A stretch of DNA of 64,000 nt from assembly GCA_037447655.1 (NCBI GenBank), contig JBBHKE010002205.1, positions 62,001 through 126,000 on the forward strand, written 5' to 3'. The notes beneath the pieces were generated by a model. That model was not told the DNA's origin. It saw only the letters and a list, made by a program, of their open reading frames with translations, and ran no database searches. The stretch comes from Zygnema cylindricum. Lineage: Eukaryota; Streptophyta; Zygnematophyceae; Zygnematales; Zygnemataceae. The translations under genes were made by a program, and so were the position numbers. Shown here one piece after another: positions 41,640 through 52,559 of this stretch (its first letter is position 1; every line of letters starts with the position of its first letter).

Positions 41640-42161
41640 TCACTCAGTCAGCCCAATATCCTTTCTACAAAATTGCATCTTAGGAGAAAGAAGGGGTTTG
41701 GTTAGCATGACAGCAACCATTTTCTCATCCGGTAAATAACACAATTTTAACACTCTTGCAAGCACATTTTCTCTCACAAAATGAAGCCTGACATCCATGT
41801 GCTTGCTCTTAAAATGATGACTCGCGTTATTAGCAATAGCAATGGTTGCCTGGTTGTCACACCAAATAATCTGTGGACCTGTTTGCATGTATCCAAGTTC
41901 ATGCAAAATGGACGTAACCCATAGGAGTTCTTTGAGTGCAGAAGCTGCTGCCATGTACTCTGACTCCATGGTAGATTGTGCTGTAACCTTTTGCTGCTTG
42001 CTGCTCCAGCAGGAAGTTCCATCTCTGATCTTTAAGACGAAGCCGGTGGTGGATTTTTGCCTTGGCATATCCCCATAGCTGGCGTCACTCCAAGTCTGCA
42101 TTTTAACTTCTCCTCCTCCGAGTATCAGCTTAAGATCTTGAGCCCCCACAAGGTATCTCAA
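41640..42161 (-). CDS. Ribonuclease H domain (Copia G)
   Basis: A frame of 173 codons reading MRYLVGAQDLKLILGGGEVK, TWSDASYGDMPRQKSTTGFV, SCWSSKQQKVTAQSTMESEY, IIWCDNQATIAIANNASHHF and KHMDVRLHFVRENV. The acidic residues of the Copia RNase H (D in WSDASY, E in STMESEY, D in CDNQ) are all present. It degrades the RNA of the RNA/DNA hybrid during reverse transcription. The frame is intact to its stop near the polypurine tract. Confidence 0.88.
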   Translation of the reverse strand: MRYLVGAQDLKLILGGGEVKMQTWSDASYGDMPRQKSTTGFVLKIRDGTSCWSSKQQKVTAQSTMESEYMAAASALKELLWVTSILHELGYMQTGPQIIWCDNQATIAIANNASHHFKSKHMDVRLHFVRENVLARVLKLCYLPDEKMVAVMLTKPLLSPKMQFCRKDIGLTE

Positions 42162-42200
42162 AACTCTTTTTGCAGCTTCCTAGTCTGCGCTCTTAGGATT

Positions 42201-43283
42201 CTACAGACTTCTACTTAGGACTGCTACAGCTGCTGCAATGTCAGGTCTCGTACAATTCATGAAGTATACGAGACTTCCCACTACCTGTCTATACAGCTTT
42301 GAAGCCATAAACTCTTCCTCCCCTAACTCTAGGCTCTCACTAACCATTAGGCCTGAGTGTGACTCAGTTCCCTCAAGCTTCTGTCTGAATTCCATGGGAG
42401 TTACAGATCGTTTTAAATCTATCATTTCAATTTTTTCTAGCATATTATTTATTACTTCCTTTTGGGTTAACATAATGAGTTTTCTGTTTATGTCTCTCTC
42501 TACGTGTATTCCTAAGATATACTTAGATTCACCAAGGTCGTTTATCTTGAACCTTGACCTTAAAGGAGCTTTTATTCGATTTATCTGATCCATAAACTTG
42601 CTTAGGAAAAGCAAGTCATCCACATATACAACAATATAAAGAATCCCATCCTCCCCTTGCAGTACATATACTGAGTGATCTGAACTTATCCTTTGAAATC
42701 CTAGTCAAGTAAGAAATTCATCTAGTTTTAAGTTCCATTGTCTGGGTGCTTGTTTCAGCCCATAGAAAGATTTTATTAGTTTACAGACTAAGTTTTCTTT
42801 CCCTTTCTTGGCATACATCTCTGGTTGTTTCATGTCAATGGTTTCTTCTAACTCTCCATGCAAGAAGGCTGTCTTAACGTCCATCAGGTAGACTTCCATG
42901 TATTTATAGCAGCCAAACTTAGTAAGATTTTAACAGTGGGAAAAATTGACAACTGGAGAGAAGGTTTCCTCAAAATCAATACCTTCTTTCTGATTCTAAC
43001 CTTTGGCCAAAAATCTGGCCTTGTACCTTTTGATGGTGTTGTCCGGGTTGAGTTTCACTTTGAACACCCATTTGCTGCCGATGGCTTTCCTGCCCGGAGG
43101 AAGATCCACTAGCTCCCACGTTTGCGCCTCCGTGATAACCTTCATTTCGTCGTTTACCTCCTCGATCCAGTGATTTCTCTCCGCTAATGAGAAGGCTTCC
43201 TGAATTGTTAACGGTTCCGTTGTAGCTGCGGAAAAAGCAAAATGTGAGCTTGCTTGCAGATGGATGCTGGTTCTTCTTCCCAC
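42201..43283 (-). pseudogene. Reverse transcriptase (Copia G)
   Basis: The N-part (42996-43283) reads NHWIEEVNDEMKVITEAQTW, ELVDLPPGRKAIGSKWVFKV, KRYKARFLAKG. The middle (42705-42899) gives [20 protein letters not shown] and [20 protein letters not shown]. The YVDD catalytic box is intact at 42615-42626, and the C-part (42201-42623) follows with LGESKYILGIHVERD. Stops between blocks (near 42700 and 42900-42990) break it. The catalytic Asp residues themselves (D in MDVK, DD in YVDD) are kept. Confidence 0.85.
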
Positions 43284-44384
43284 GAAAATTTTGACGGTGA
43301 AATTGTCGGCAACCTGCTATTTGTTTTCCTGATTTGAGTTGTTGCAGGTGCCGAAACTGGATCTGGATTTGCTGATTCCACATGTGTAGGAAGCGGTGTA
43401 GATGTTGGTGCCAAATCTGGTTTTGCAACAGGTGCTGCATTTCGTAGAGGGATCTGTGGAGATTTAGTTGTAGTCGGTGACTGTAACTGAAAATCAACAG
43501 GGTGAGTATGCTGAAAGATCACATACTCCTGTACCTTTCTTGTTTGTTCACATTCTGTGTTTGTGAACAGATCAACCGAAACCTGTTCATCCTTCAACTG
43601 TATATTTCTAAATACAATGATTTTTTTCTTCTCTAAGACATATACCCTATAACCCTTTGCATTCTCATTATATCCCACAAAGATTCGAGGTAAGCCCTTT
43701 GCTTCCATTTTCCATCTAGTCTGCGATGTGTCTAAGACAAGACATTTGCTGCCAAATACTCTAAAGTGACTAACATCCGGTTTCATGCCTGTCTATAGTT
43801 CATAAGGTGTAGTCTTAACCGATCTAGATGCAACTCTGTTTTTAATATAGATCGCACAATTGAGTGCTTCAGCCCAGAAACCTTTGTCTGCAAGCATGGA
43901 ACTAGCACTTTCTATGACAGTTCTATTTAGTCATTCAGAAAACACCATTATGTTCCGGTGTGTACAGAATTGGCAATTTATGACTGATACCTTCCTAGAG
44001 GAGAAACTGTTCGAACTCGTTTGAAGTATATTCTCCTCCGTTGTCCGATCTTAGTGCCAAGATCGGAACTCCGTTCAGCTTTTCTACCCATGCCTTGTAG
44101 TGCTTCAAGTGTGTTAACACTTCACTCTTGTGCTGCATGAAGTAGACTCTTGTGAACCTCGAGTAGTCATCAGTGAATGTTACCATATAGTGGACTCCTC
44201 CTGTTGATGGAACTTGTGATGGATCGAGAACATCCGAGTGGATAAGTTGTAGAACTTTGTCCGATCTGTGGTCAAATTGCTGTGGAAAAGGTAATATGTG
44301 GATCTTTCCAAGTGAGCATCCATCACATGATTTGACAGGTAGAGAAGTAAAAGAAACACCTACAATCTTTTTTGAATTCACCAT
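43208..44384 (-). pseudogene. Integrase (Copia G)
   Basis: The block at 43995-44384 has the zinc-finger tail CDGCSLGKIHILPFP and the core: LIHSDVLDPSQVPSTGG, VTFTDDYSRFTRVYFM, LRSDNGGEYTSNEF (two catalytic Asp). The Glu region falls in the broken stretch at 43790-43990. The block at 43208-43786 carries the C-terminal FRVFGSKCLVLDTSQTRWKM, IFVGYNENAKGYRVYVLEKK and a Pro/Thr-rich linker to RT. Stops separate the two blocks. Confidence 0.82.
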
Positions 44385-44520
44385 CTTTTATAAGCTATCA
44401 TAATTGATATGGCCTTCTCTTAAGCCATAGTTCATTGACACATGATACAGTGGAATAGAGAACATCAATTTCTTTGTATTCAGCCATATCCATCCTATAT
44501 ATCTTGCTTGCATCTCTAGT

Positions 44521-44910
44521 TCATGTCACTGCAACTTTACCAAGCTTGGTAACAGCTTGTCTGCCTCTTTTGAGGATTACATCAAAGCCTTTGCTCTCTA
44601 CCAAAGAAGTGGAAAATAGTTTTTTTTTGAACTTAGGTACATATAACACATAATGGAGAGTTCTTTCTACCGACTTTCCCCCCACATCTACCATTAAAGA
44701 TAAATCACCATGTGCTGAAGTGTGCACACTCATGCCGCAGGCATAGTTGATGTTCTTGGGAGGTGTCGCCTTGAGGTTGGAAAAACTGGATTTGTTCCAA
44801 CACATGTGTGCCGAAGCTCTGGTTTCCATGATCCATCTTGTATATCTCTGACTTTCCATAGCTGCTGCCATTGCAAATAATTCTGCTTCTTCACCTTCAG
44901 TGTAAGACAA
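44521..44910 (-). pseudogene. Protease and pre-integrase (Copia G), active site lost
   Basis: Contains RWIMETRASAHMCWNKSSF, where Copia proteases have WILDSGASxHMC. Asp-Ser-Gly is replaced by Glu-Thr-Arg, so catalysis should be lost. The rest of the fold (GDLSLMVDVGG, TLHYVLYVPKFKKKLFSTS) is well kept. Confidence 0.8.
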
Positions 44911-45049
44911 GGGATCATCTTCTTCATTGCAGAACTTGAGAAGAGAGCAGTTCCTCGAGAAGAGTTCCCAGAAAAGCCCTTATGATATGGGCTCTGCTCC
45001 GAGCTTGGAAGATATAGGCCTGTTTTATTTGCCTTTTTCAGCTTCGAAC

Positions 45050-45772
45050 AGTACCTATATCCATGTTATTTTTCACAGCAGCAAAAGCAAGTAGTAGCCT
45101 GTCTATTTGGTCTATTGTTATACTGATTCACTCTGACTCCTATCATGAAATCTGTTTTGATTAAGTAAAGTTTTCGTGTAAAAATTTGTGTTCAAAGCTT
45201 CTACATTTCTCTCTCCATGAAGTATTTTAGTAGTTGCTTCTTCTTCTAAGATCAGATTGTATACTAACTGAAAAGTCTAGCTAGATTTATCATGGGTTTT
45301 TAGCTGGACATACACTGCTTTCATATTACTAGGGAGTCCCCTAACAAGAAAAGCTACGTGCTAGAACTCAGGAAATGAGCCATCAGCACACGAATGTGCA
45401 TCAATCAGAGCACGAAAGTTATCACAATATTCCACCATAATCCCCCTGGAGTATTTATAGTCCCAGATTTGTCCAGCCACCAAAAGTTCCTCCTGAACAT
45501 TAGATTTCTCAAAAGCAGTTTTTAGTGATTCCCATATTTCTTTTGCTTTCTTCATTTTGAGCTGTGACATGACCAAATTCTCGGAGATGCACAGAATCAG
45601 ATTGTTTCGCGCCAGTGAGTTTTTCTTCGACCAGCTCGCATCTGTTTCACTTAAAGTACCATCCAAGACCCCTAATAGATCAACATTTTCAAATGTTGAT
45701 TCAACCATCGCCGCCCAGTATGCATTCTTTTGGCCATTGAATATGGGAATTCTTGATGAAAGGCCCATAACC
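45050..45772 (-). pseudogene. Gag (Copia G), start codon in primer site
   Basis: 45361-45768 begins at the ATG within the primer site: MGLSSRIPIFNGQKNAYWAA, then SLARNNLILCISENLVMSQL, KAKEIWESLKTAFEKS and DYKYSRGIMVEYCDNFRALI, a typical UBN2 gag. A degraded zinc knuckle (C-F-C-C then stop, near 45085) lies downstream in broken sequence. Confidence 0.8.
45762..45772 (-). promoter_or_regulatory. Half-tRNA primer-binding site of Copia G with gag ATG
   Basis: The minus strand reads GGTTATGGGCC immediately after the 5' LTR, complementary to the initiator tRNA-Met anticodon arm. Gag starts at its ATG. Confidence 0.82.
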
Positions 45773-46775
45773 TGTTGTTATACAACCACAGTAGCAGGAG
45801 GAGAGCCAGAAGCAGTAGTAGTGGAAGTAGACATTTAAAGCAAAAGCTAAGATGCACCCTACTCAACAGCCAACTTCAAGATATGATAGAATGCAACTTA
45901 GTGATCTATTTTGACTCAAATTCTGCATAACAGTAGTAAGCACACAATAGTAAGCACAGTGTAGAATCAATCTACAAAGATTCAACTTAATTGATCTAGC
46001 CAACCATAAGATATTCACACTGCAGATTCACAAAAACTGCCTTAGTAGATTAATATCCCAAGACTTGGATAATCACAATTTGTCTAAGTCCTAAACTATA
46101 TACTCACAGTGAGTATCTACTGGTCACACTAATTTAAGTGACTGTACTACAGTACTGTCTTATGCTACGACAAAGTACTAAAACTATACTTATTATTCTA
46201 AGAGTACTTCCAAAACCTATTTTTTGCCTTTTTCTCTAAATTTGAATATTGCGACACTATTTTAAATTAGCTAAAGTACAAAACCTTGTTGCCAGATATT
46301 TACAAATAAAAGGCTGTTCATTAACTATTCCTAGCGTTAAGTCAGCAATGATCCATAGCATTCGGTTGACTGTTGTCGTGTAGTGCGAAGCACCTGATAC
46401 CGTCCAAGTGTGCTTCGTCATTTGTGGTCCCTTCGGAATCGCGTGCGTCAATTCCATGTCAATCAACGACCCTTTTTTGTTGACCGTACCATACTTTCTA
46501 GATATGCGGTTTGCATTCCTTTCGTCGGATTTCATCAATCCGCTCGTTAATCTCCCGACACGTGTAACTGGTCATCGGCACTACTCTGTGAAACCTGCAA
46601 CACCCTTTTCCTGCCGATGCGTGTCCTGCTGGCCGTTCAGTACACTATCTTAGTCTTCTGTTACTGTAACACTATTTGAGGTAAAATATTACAGGTTTTC
46701 ATTTCCCAAAATATTCTAAGTCCTGAATTCCTCCTCACAGCTCTATCTACTGAGTAAAGATTTCCAATTTCAATA
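45773..46775 (-). repeat. 5' LTR of Copia G
   Basis: Right-hand copy of the 40609-41616 LTR. Its last base pair step reads CAATA where the other reads CAACA, a single change in the terminal TG/CA. Confidence 0.9.
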
Positions 46776-47345
46776 GATTATCACATAATATTTTATGAAT
46801 TCCATTCTTAAGATGCCCCAATTCACTAAGCAAAGATTTGACCCACATCAATTCCTTCACTGCAGAGCAAGATGCCATATACTCAGCCTCCATGGTGGAT
46901 TGAGCGATGACCTTTTGCTGCTTATTGCTCCAGCAACAAGCACCATTCCCCACATACAACACATATCTAGATGTATATCTTCGATAGACGGACATCCCCA
47001 TAGCCGGTGATCACTGTCAATGGCATGTCAAGAGCTTCCCACCCGTGATACATTTATAGATCCCTAGTTCCTTTGAGATATCTCGAAGACCCTCTTAGCA
47101 CCTTCCCAATCCTTTTTGGTAGAGAATCTCATAATCTACTTAGCACTCCTATAGCCGCTATTAGCAACTGTATGGTGTAGCAGTACCTCTTATGAAATAA
47201 ATCAACGCTCCACTACTCCGCTCCTACGGGATGTAACAACATTAACTTCCTCTTCTTCTGGACCTAGTTCATCATTTGTGAATTGCAGATGTTCTAGCTC
47301 CTCACTCCCTCACTTCCCTTCTTTAGATCCATGGGAGTTGTATTA
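46776..47345 (-). pseudogene. RT/RNase H segment of Copia F (right of Copia G)
   Basis: Encodes RYTSRYVLYVGNGACCWSNK, QKVIAQSTMEAEYMASCSAV, LLSELGHLKNGIHKILCDN (46747-47001 frame), then further right degraded RT C-terminal sequence to about 47340, where homology ends abruptly. Everything upstream (integrase, gag, 5' LTR) is missing. Confidence 0.75.
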
Positions 47346-47716
47346 ACTTCCTGCTTTGGTCCCTGCATGATTTCTTGTTCGCGTGTGCAAGGCACTCCAC
47401 TTCCTTCATCTTTGTTCGACGCGTAATGCCGATTCGCTGCATTACCGCTCTATTATGTATGTACCAATTGTATCGCGTATTATTGTTCTCTGCTTTGTGC
47501 GCAGGTACAATAATTTTAGTACATACGTGAAGTGTCGTTTGGCGATGAAGCGCGATATCCGGGAGTACCATCGACGCTTCGAGGTACCATTTTATATTTA
47601 AGTCGCGAACCCATGTAGGTCCGCGCGTACATGTAGTTAGGGAGGGTTTTTACCCTCGGACGGTGGATTATGCGAAACGTACGGCAGACAATGTTGGGCG
47701 CTTATTGGCCAACATT
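47346..47716. other. Non-coding stretch
   Basis: No gene recognised. Frequent GTAC/TACG words suggest LTR-like or repeat sequence, but no partner is seen in the window. Confidence 0.4.
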
Positions 47717-48010
47717 CTAAGTAGTTCCATACATGTAAAGTAGACTAGACGTAGGCCAGTTTCGTTTAGGCCTAGCGTACCTTCTACTTAGTCTATTTTT
47801 AGACTTAGAATTTCTACATTTTGGACAATAATTTTCTCTTGGCGGCGGAGCAATTTTCTTGCTTCCTCCATGCCACCGATTACCCATTATTTCTTTTCCT
47901 CTTGTTAGATATTGATAGATGTGAGTTAGCATACAAATTTTTGTCTCATAATATTCTGCCTCGTATTTAATCCACACGACTTTGGCCAAGTCTGGAAGGT
48001 TTCCCTCCAA
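47717..48010 (-). CDS. Hypothetical frame with a Cys pair
   Basis: A frame of 97 codons reading LAKVVWIKYEAEYYETKICM and, later, ENYCPKCRNSKSKNRLSRRY. A single CxxC and a basic tail are visible. No family recognised and no neighbour in the same direction supports it. Possibly a remnant. Confidence 0.25.
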   Translation of the reverse strand: MEGNLPDLAKVVWIKYEAEYYETKICMLTHIYQYLTRGKEIMGNRWHGGSKKIAPPPRENYCPKCRNSKSKNRLSRRYARPKRNWPTSSLLYMYGTT

Positions 48011-48439
48011 ACTTGTATATTTGGCGATTTGTGGAGTGGAAGCTTGGAATGTGGTATCTTTTGTTAAGCTGCGCCGTTCTCCGGACAGCTGGACGGTTTG
48101 CTTGGGTGTATTTGTTGTTGGGGCATTTTGGTTGTTTTGGGAAGTGTCATTTTTGGCTAAATTCGATTTTCTTGGTTTTTGGTAGGAAGTGCTTCCTATT
48201 GCTTCGTTGCCTTTCTTGAAATAACTCTTGTAGAGAATACGTGGAATACCTGGGAGCCTAGTGGCTATCCCATGGCTTAGTATTCTTGTCCATAAGAAAA
48301 AAATATATATTAAAAATATAAATTTTATTATATATAAAAAAAAAAAACATTTTGTTTTTGTTTTCCGCTATTTCTTTAATTCAATCTTCGTCTCTTATTC
48401 TGCTGCCACTATATTTCTTGGCTTTAGTGTTAAACCTAA

Positions 48440-48700
48440 ATTTTGTATCAAATTTTGGGTTAATCTGCAGAATAAGGGTTTATCTGCAGAATTAGGGTTT
48501 GGAGGCAGAATTAGGGTTTTGGCTGCAGAATTAGGGTTGCAGCAGATTTAGGGTTTATTCCTTTTTATTTCTAGTCCTTAGGTCGGTATCCTTCTATTCT
48601 TTGGCTGCAGATTCATAGTCTTGGCCGTCTAGAATTAGGGTTTGGCTTTGGAATTAGGGTTTTCCAAGTGGAATTAGGGTTGGCTGCTGGCTTTCGATTA
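48440..48700 (+). repeat. Cluster of GAATTAGGGTTT telomere-like words
   Basis: At least seven copies of TTAGGGTT, most as GAATTAGGGTTT and often preceded by CTGCA or GGCTG, within 240 bp. Plant telomere units are TTTAGGG. Spacing is irregular (about 15-30 bp). Confidence 0.75.
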
Positions 48701-49174
48701 TTGTGTCACAAGTTTGGCTGTATATATCTGGAGTTTGAGCGGCTTCCGACTTTATTCTAACACACTTTTCCTATCTATCGCATTTGTGTGTCTTATTGGT
48801 TATTATTCTTCCACCGAACGCTTTCTTCCTTTCCTTCCATTGGTCCACTAACATTCCACGGCGTTCATCTACACAGTACGGACGGGTCTGGCGGAGGGTT
48901 ATTTTGGAGACGTTGCTCGGAGCGAATTTCGTGGAGTGAATTTTATCCCAAGGAGCTCTGCAAAACCCGACTTGCTTCGAACAAGTTTGGTTCACCCTTA
49001 GTGCTCACCAAAGCACGAGAGGTGTTTGTAAGTAGCCGATGTTTTGCGGGTTCGAAGCGTTCCGATTAGTGTGGACACTCGTGTAGGGGATCGGTGTGGA
49101 GGGGTTCCATCGTGAACCTTTCTTATTGAGCATTTGCATTTTCCTGCTTTTCCTGCATGCTATCTGGCCCTAAG
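48701..49174. other. Non-coding stretch left of solo LTR
   Basis: No gene recognised. May be leader or LTR of Gypsy-2, which would be continuous with 50232 onward before the solo LTR inserted. Confidence 0.35.
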
Positions 49175-50231
49175 TGTAGAAATTAAGGGTCTTTTAAAGT
49201 ATTTTCTAGGTCTGAATAGAAATAAGAAAGAAGTTGAGGCAGTCTACCTCTAACTTCTCTCTCCAACTTCTCAAACTTGTCGCAGTCACTGAGAAATTGG
49301 AGAAGGAGCTAGAGCCATGGCTACATAGGCTATCCAGAGGTTTATGGGAAAATATATTTTAGTTAGGGAAATAATTTACTAAAAGATATGTGCCGGCGAC
49401 AAGATTTGATCCTGGTACCTGCCGGCCGGCAGACAGCCGGTAGCCGGTAGCCTTAGTCGTTAAGTCTAGGAGTAGTGTTATGTACTATTTGGTTTGATAA
49501 TTAGTTAAACATTTATACGTAGGATAGTTCATTTAACTGTAACTGTTTACGGGAGACATATATCCAGTAAATGTAAAAGTACGGATTCGGGTACAGATAA
49601 GAAACCAATACCGCGCATTTAATTCTTTAGTGAAACGAATACCGCGCATGTATATATTACGGCTATGATTAAATGTGAATTTAATCAGACGACCGGAATT
49701 AACGCCGAGATCGCGGAAGAGGATTTCGGCGGTTTGTGATCTTTGCCACATCGGATGACACGTGGCAGAATGACATTGGATCGCGGCATCTCCGAGGATT
49801 AAGGGAGCGAATGCGGACATACCACGTGTCGACATTTAGGCCATGTCGTACAATGGCCATACATAAAGTAGACTGGCAGCTGTACTTTTGTGTACGAAAC
49901 TGAAATCTGATTGGCTCCGTACATCAGTAGATAGAGTCTGTGAGAGAGATAGGACTTAGAAAAATTAGAAGATAGGACCCTCTCTCCTAGAGAGCTTCTA
50001 TACAATAGGTCAACTTTGACCATCCATAACTTACTGCTACCGGGAGCAAATTCAGATATTCTTTTTGCTATCGACTAAGGGGAGTCTTGTCTTCACATGG
50101 GTGAAGTTGGTGAGAGCTTTTGTCTGCCAGGGTGGCAGTTATTTTTGCTGAAACACAAAGGGGTCAGGGTTATCCTAGAGGCTTCTTGGAAGCTATCCAC
50201 TCTGAGGACTTATGGAGGTCTCAGAGTTTCA
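49175..50231 (+). mobile_element. Solo LTR, Copia D family, with target duplication
   Basis: Starts TGTAGAAATTAAGGG and ends GGTCTCAGAGTTTCA. It is the reverse-complement match of the Copia D LTRs. Flanked by CTAAG on both sides (49170-49174 and 50232-50236). A complete element was probably inserted here and lost its interior by LTR recombination. A tRNA-like block lies at about 49394-49470 on the minus strand (AGGTACCAGGATCAAATCTT). Confidence 0.93.
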
Positions 50232-50570
50232 CTAAGTGGCCTTGGATTTTCGTGTAACTATCTGGAGTGTGATTTCTTGCTAGATCTTGCCGTGGGTGGC
50301 ACTGTGTAGACCTTTTCCCGGCTATGTTGTTGTAGATCCGCACCCAAGGGTGCCTGGATAGCAATTTTCTTGTTTTTATAGATCTGGCACTTTGGCCTTG
50401 CCAACTGTTTGCACGATAGAGGTTTTGGTCAACAGGGTTCTTGCTACATATACCGTCGGGTCTTGATAGTAATTAAGTGTGTTGACTGGACGAGTGGATT
50501 CGTCTGACACGTGTTGCATTTCGGTTAGGTCGTGCGAAACATTTCATTATTCTAGTCAGGGTTTTTCCCT
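50232..50570. other. Probable Gypsy-2 leader
   Basis: Lies directly upstream of the Gypsy-2 frames. No primer site could be identified. Confidence 0.3.
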
Positions 50571-50864
50571 TTGTTTATGCCCACAGATTGGGATAACCTT
50601 CTTTATTTATCTGGGTCCACCCGAGGTGGTACACTGTATCGCCCTCCGCAGTTAAAGCCTTCTGATTTTCCCAAATCGTTGACCACATCCGATCCAATTG
50701 CGAATCGCAAATCATCGTCAGTACAATTTGGTCTCACATGTAGTTCATCGTTGTCCTCGGTTTCATCTAGGTCATACCTAGAGGGGACCGAAGAAGACTT
50801 CCCAGAGAAAACCTTTCCAACTCCTCACACTCGTACGTTCTCTGCCAGCCCAACTTTGTTATAA
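50571..50864 (+). CDS. N-terminal gag-region frame (Gypsy-2)
   Basis: A Ser/Thr/Pro-rich frame of 97 codons, disordered, with an acidic end (EGTEEDFPEK). It stands where Gypsy-1 has its long disordered extension. No domain recognised. Confidence 0.35.
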   Translation: MFMPTDWDNLLYLSGSTRGGTLYRPPQLKPSDFPKSLTTSDPIANRKSSSVQFGLTCSSSLSSVSSRSYLEGTEEDFPEKTFPTPHTRTFSASPTLL

Positions 50865-50953
50865 CCGGCCCATCCTCCCCTTTTCAACATGGCTTCCCCT
50901 TCAGTGGGATCCATGGGTAGGATGTAATTTGCTTTTCCGGATTAAAGGACACC

Positions 50954-51730
50954 ATGTCTTTATCGCATTTCCATATTTTATACGACACGGAAATGAGGGA
51001 TTTAGCATTTAGATATCAGGATAGGTTTGACCTCCGTGTCGCTTTTTCCCTTCTCAGTCGATACCTCCGTGGTACGGCCCTCACTCTTTACACTCGTAAG
51101 TACGAGGATGTTCTTGCGATGATAAAGTACCTGGCTCCCTTTGCGGGGTTACCAAAAGTCCTCAGCCAAGTGGATATCCGATATCAGGCTGTGAGACCGG
51201 CGGTATTGGATGCTAATGGGAACGAGTTGTATCCAGCTATCTCCGAGGTCCCTCGTTTGTATGCAATGGTTGCCCGAGTCGCGGTCCTAGCTAGAGCGGG
51301 GAGAACCATTCCCTTACGTGACCCTCTCTCCTTCAATTTTGACATCATCGAAGAGGAGTACTGGATGCAAAATCCGGATCAGAACAAAGAGTTGATGAAC
51401 TTCGAGCGTAGGCCAGGTGAAACTGCTCATGCCTTGCGAGCTCGGATGGAAACTCTGCGGGAGGCATTATCGGACCTCATCTCTAAAGCAGAGGCTGTCC
51501 AAAAATTTGTGGGACAGTTTCTAGGTCCATCAAAGAGGTTTATCCAAAACCACCTCAGCCAGATGTATGGACTGGAATTCACCTTTGAGCAAGCCACTCA
51601 ATACGCGGTAGAGTATGAGATGCAGACATCGTGGTGGGACACCCATGAGCGTTCCAAAACTCCTCACAGAGAACAGGTTAATCCATCTCCTCCTCCACCT
51701 AAAAACCCATGGCCTCCTAATAGGCCCTAG
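50954..51730 (+). CDS. Gag capsid-like protein (Gypsy-2)
   Basis: A frame of 258 codons, ATG start. Helical throughout, with gag-like phrases: YQDRFDLRVAFSLLSRYLRG, YWMQNPDQNKELMNFERRPG, ETAHALRARMETLREALSDL (the E-ahx-x-R segment where gag helices limit a chain), FVGQFLGPSKRFIQNHLSQM and FEQATQYAVEYEMQ. A Pro-rich tail follows. It is intact from start to stop, and the zinc-knuckle frame begins 13 bp further on. Confidence 0.65.
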   Translation: MSLSHFHILYDTEMRDLAFRYQDRFDLRVAFSLLSRYLRGTALTLYTRKYEDVLAMIKYLAPFAGLPKVLSQVDIRYQAVRPAVLDANGNELYPAISEVPRLYAMVARVAVLARAGRTIPLRDPLSFNFDIIEEEYWMQNPDQNKELMNFERRPGETAHALRARMETLREALSDLISKAEAVQKFVGQFLGPSKRFIQNHLSQMYGLEFTFEQATQYAVEYEMQTSWWDTHERSKTPHREQVNPSPPPPKNPWPPNRP

Positions 51731-51742
51731 AAGACACAAGCC

Positions 51743-51943
51743 ATGGGAACTCCACTTGTTAGTCCCAGAAACAGTATGTGTTTCGGATGTGAAAAAACCG
51801 GGCAAGATGCCCGCATGTGTCCTGACAAGGCAGCCACTTGCACTCATTGCCACCAAAAGGGACATAATGTCCATCAATGCCACATCAAAGACCCTAATTT
51901 CACTTATCAAAATCAGATAAAAAACGACGGAATTCGGGCCTAA
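51743..51943 (+). CDS. Gag double zinc knuckle (Gypsy-2)
   Basis: Two knuckles in tandem: CFGCEKTGQDARMC, where the His is Gln, and CTHCHQKGHNVHQC, a full CX2CX4HX4C. The nucleocapsid role is binding of the element's RNA. It is in a different phase from the capsid frame. Confidence 0.75.
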   Translation: MGTPLVSPRNSMCFGCEKTGQDARMCPDKAATCTHCHQKGHNVHQCHIKDPNFTYQNQIKNDGIRA

Positions 51944-52024
51944 TCCGCGAAACCAATCACTCCGCCTAAGGAGACCGGGAAAGAGGAAGCTCCTCCTAAG
52001 ATCTCTCGTAGAGAGAAAGAGAAG

Positions 52025-52366
52025 GTGGAGCTTCAAGCCATGATGGCGGTAATGATGAACGAGCAATTTGCAGTTTTCATGGCAGAAATGAAACCCCAGT
52101 CTACTAGGATGGCTAAAACCGTTGTCCTCATGCCGGCGTTGGCTGGGCAAGCCCTTTCGGATTCCACTGTCCAACAACGCGTAGCAATATTTGAAAAGGG
52201 CTCAGCAGACCATAACCGAGTGGGCAAATTACAAAATTCTCGTGTCCCACTCTCATTTTCAAAAGAGCCTCTACCTTCCTTATCGAAAACCACTCCTACC
52301 ATCGCGGCAAAGGCACTGACCATATTGGATGGCACTATTCATAAGGCTCATCGGGTGAAAGAGTGA
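52025..52366 (+). CDS. Gag-protease linker (Gypsy-2)
   Basis: A frame of 113 codons with a Met-rich helix (ELQAMMAVMMNEQFAVFMAE) and polar linker. No catalytic motif. Its position between knuckles and protease is the only basis. Confidence 0.4.
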   Translation: MELQAMMAVMMNEQFAVFMAEMKPQSTRMAKTVVLMPALAGQALSDSTVQQRVAIFEKGSADHNRVGKLQNSRVPLSFSKEPLPSLSKTTPTIAAKALTILDGTIHKAHRVKE

Positions 52367-52559
52367 TTAAGCATTCTTTCAACAATGTTGGAGGATGTAC
52401 GGAAAGCCCTTCCCCTCGTTGATGAGGTTGGAGCAGCAACTGCTTTGAGGGCTCTGTAGTTAAACCGTAGTCTTTCAGCGGTTCAATCGGTTACTACGGA
52501 AGACTCGTAATCTCGATCCCCATATCAGTTTCCTTGATAACTCTCGTGGATCATTCTCA

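Larger units (their letters stand above)
40609..46775 (-). mobile_element. Copia G, nearly full-length, inserted in Copia F
   Basis: LTRs 40609-41616 and 45773-46775, internal 41617-45772. Order on the minus strand: gag, protease, integrase, reverse transcriptase, RNase H. Target duplication GATTA at 40604-40608 and 46776-46780 splits the RNase H frame of Copia F. It has a half-tRNA primer site and a polypurine tract. It is the most complete Copia here, but its protease active site is altered and frames are broken. Confidence 0.92.

Noticed and set aside
51530-52177. 215-codon minus frame
   Set aside because: Opposite strand of Gypsy-2 gag and zinc knuckles, which carry the real motifs.
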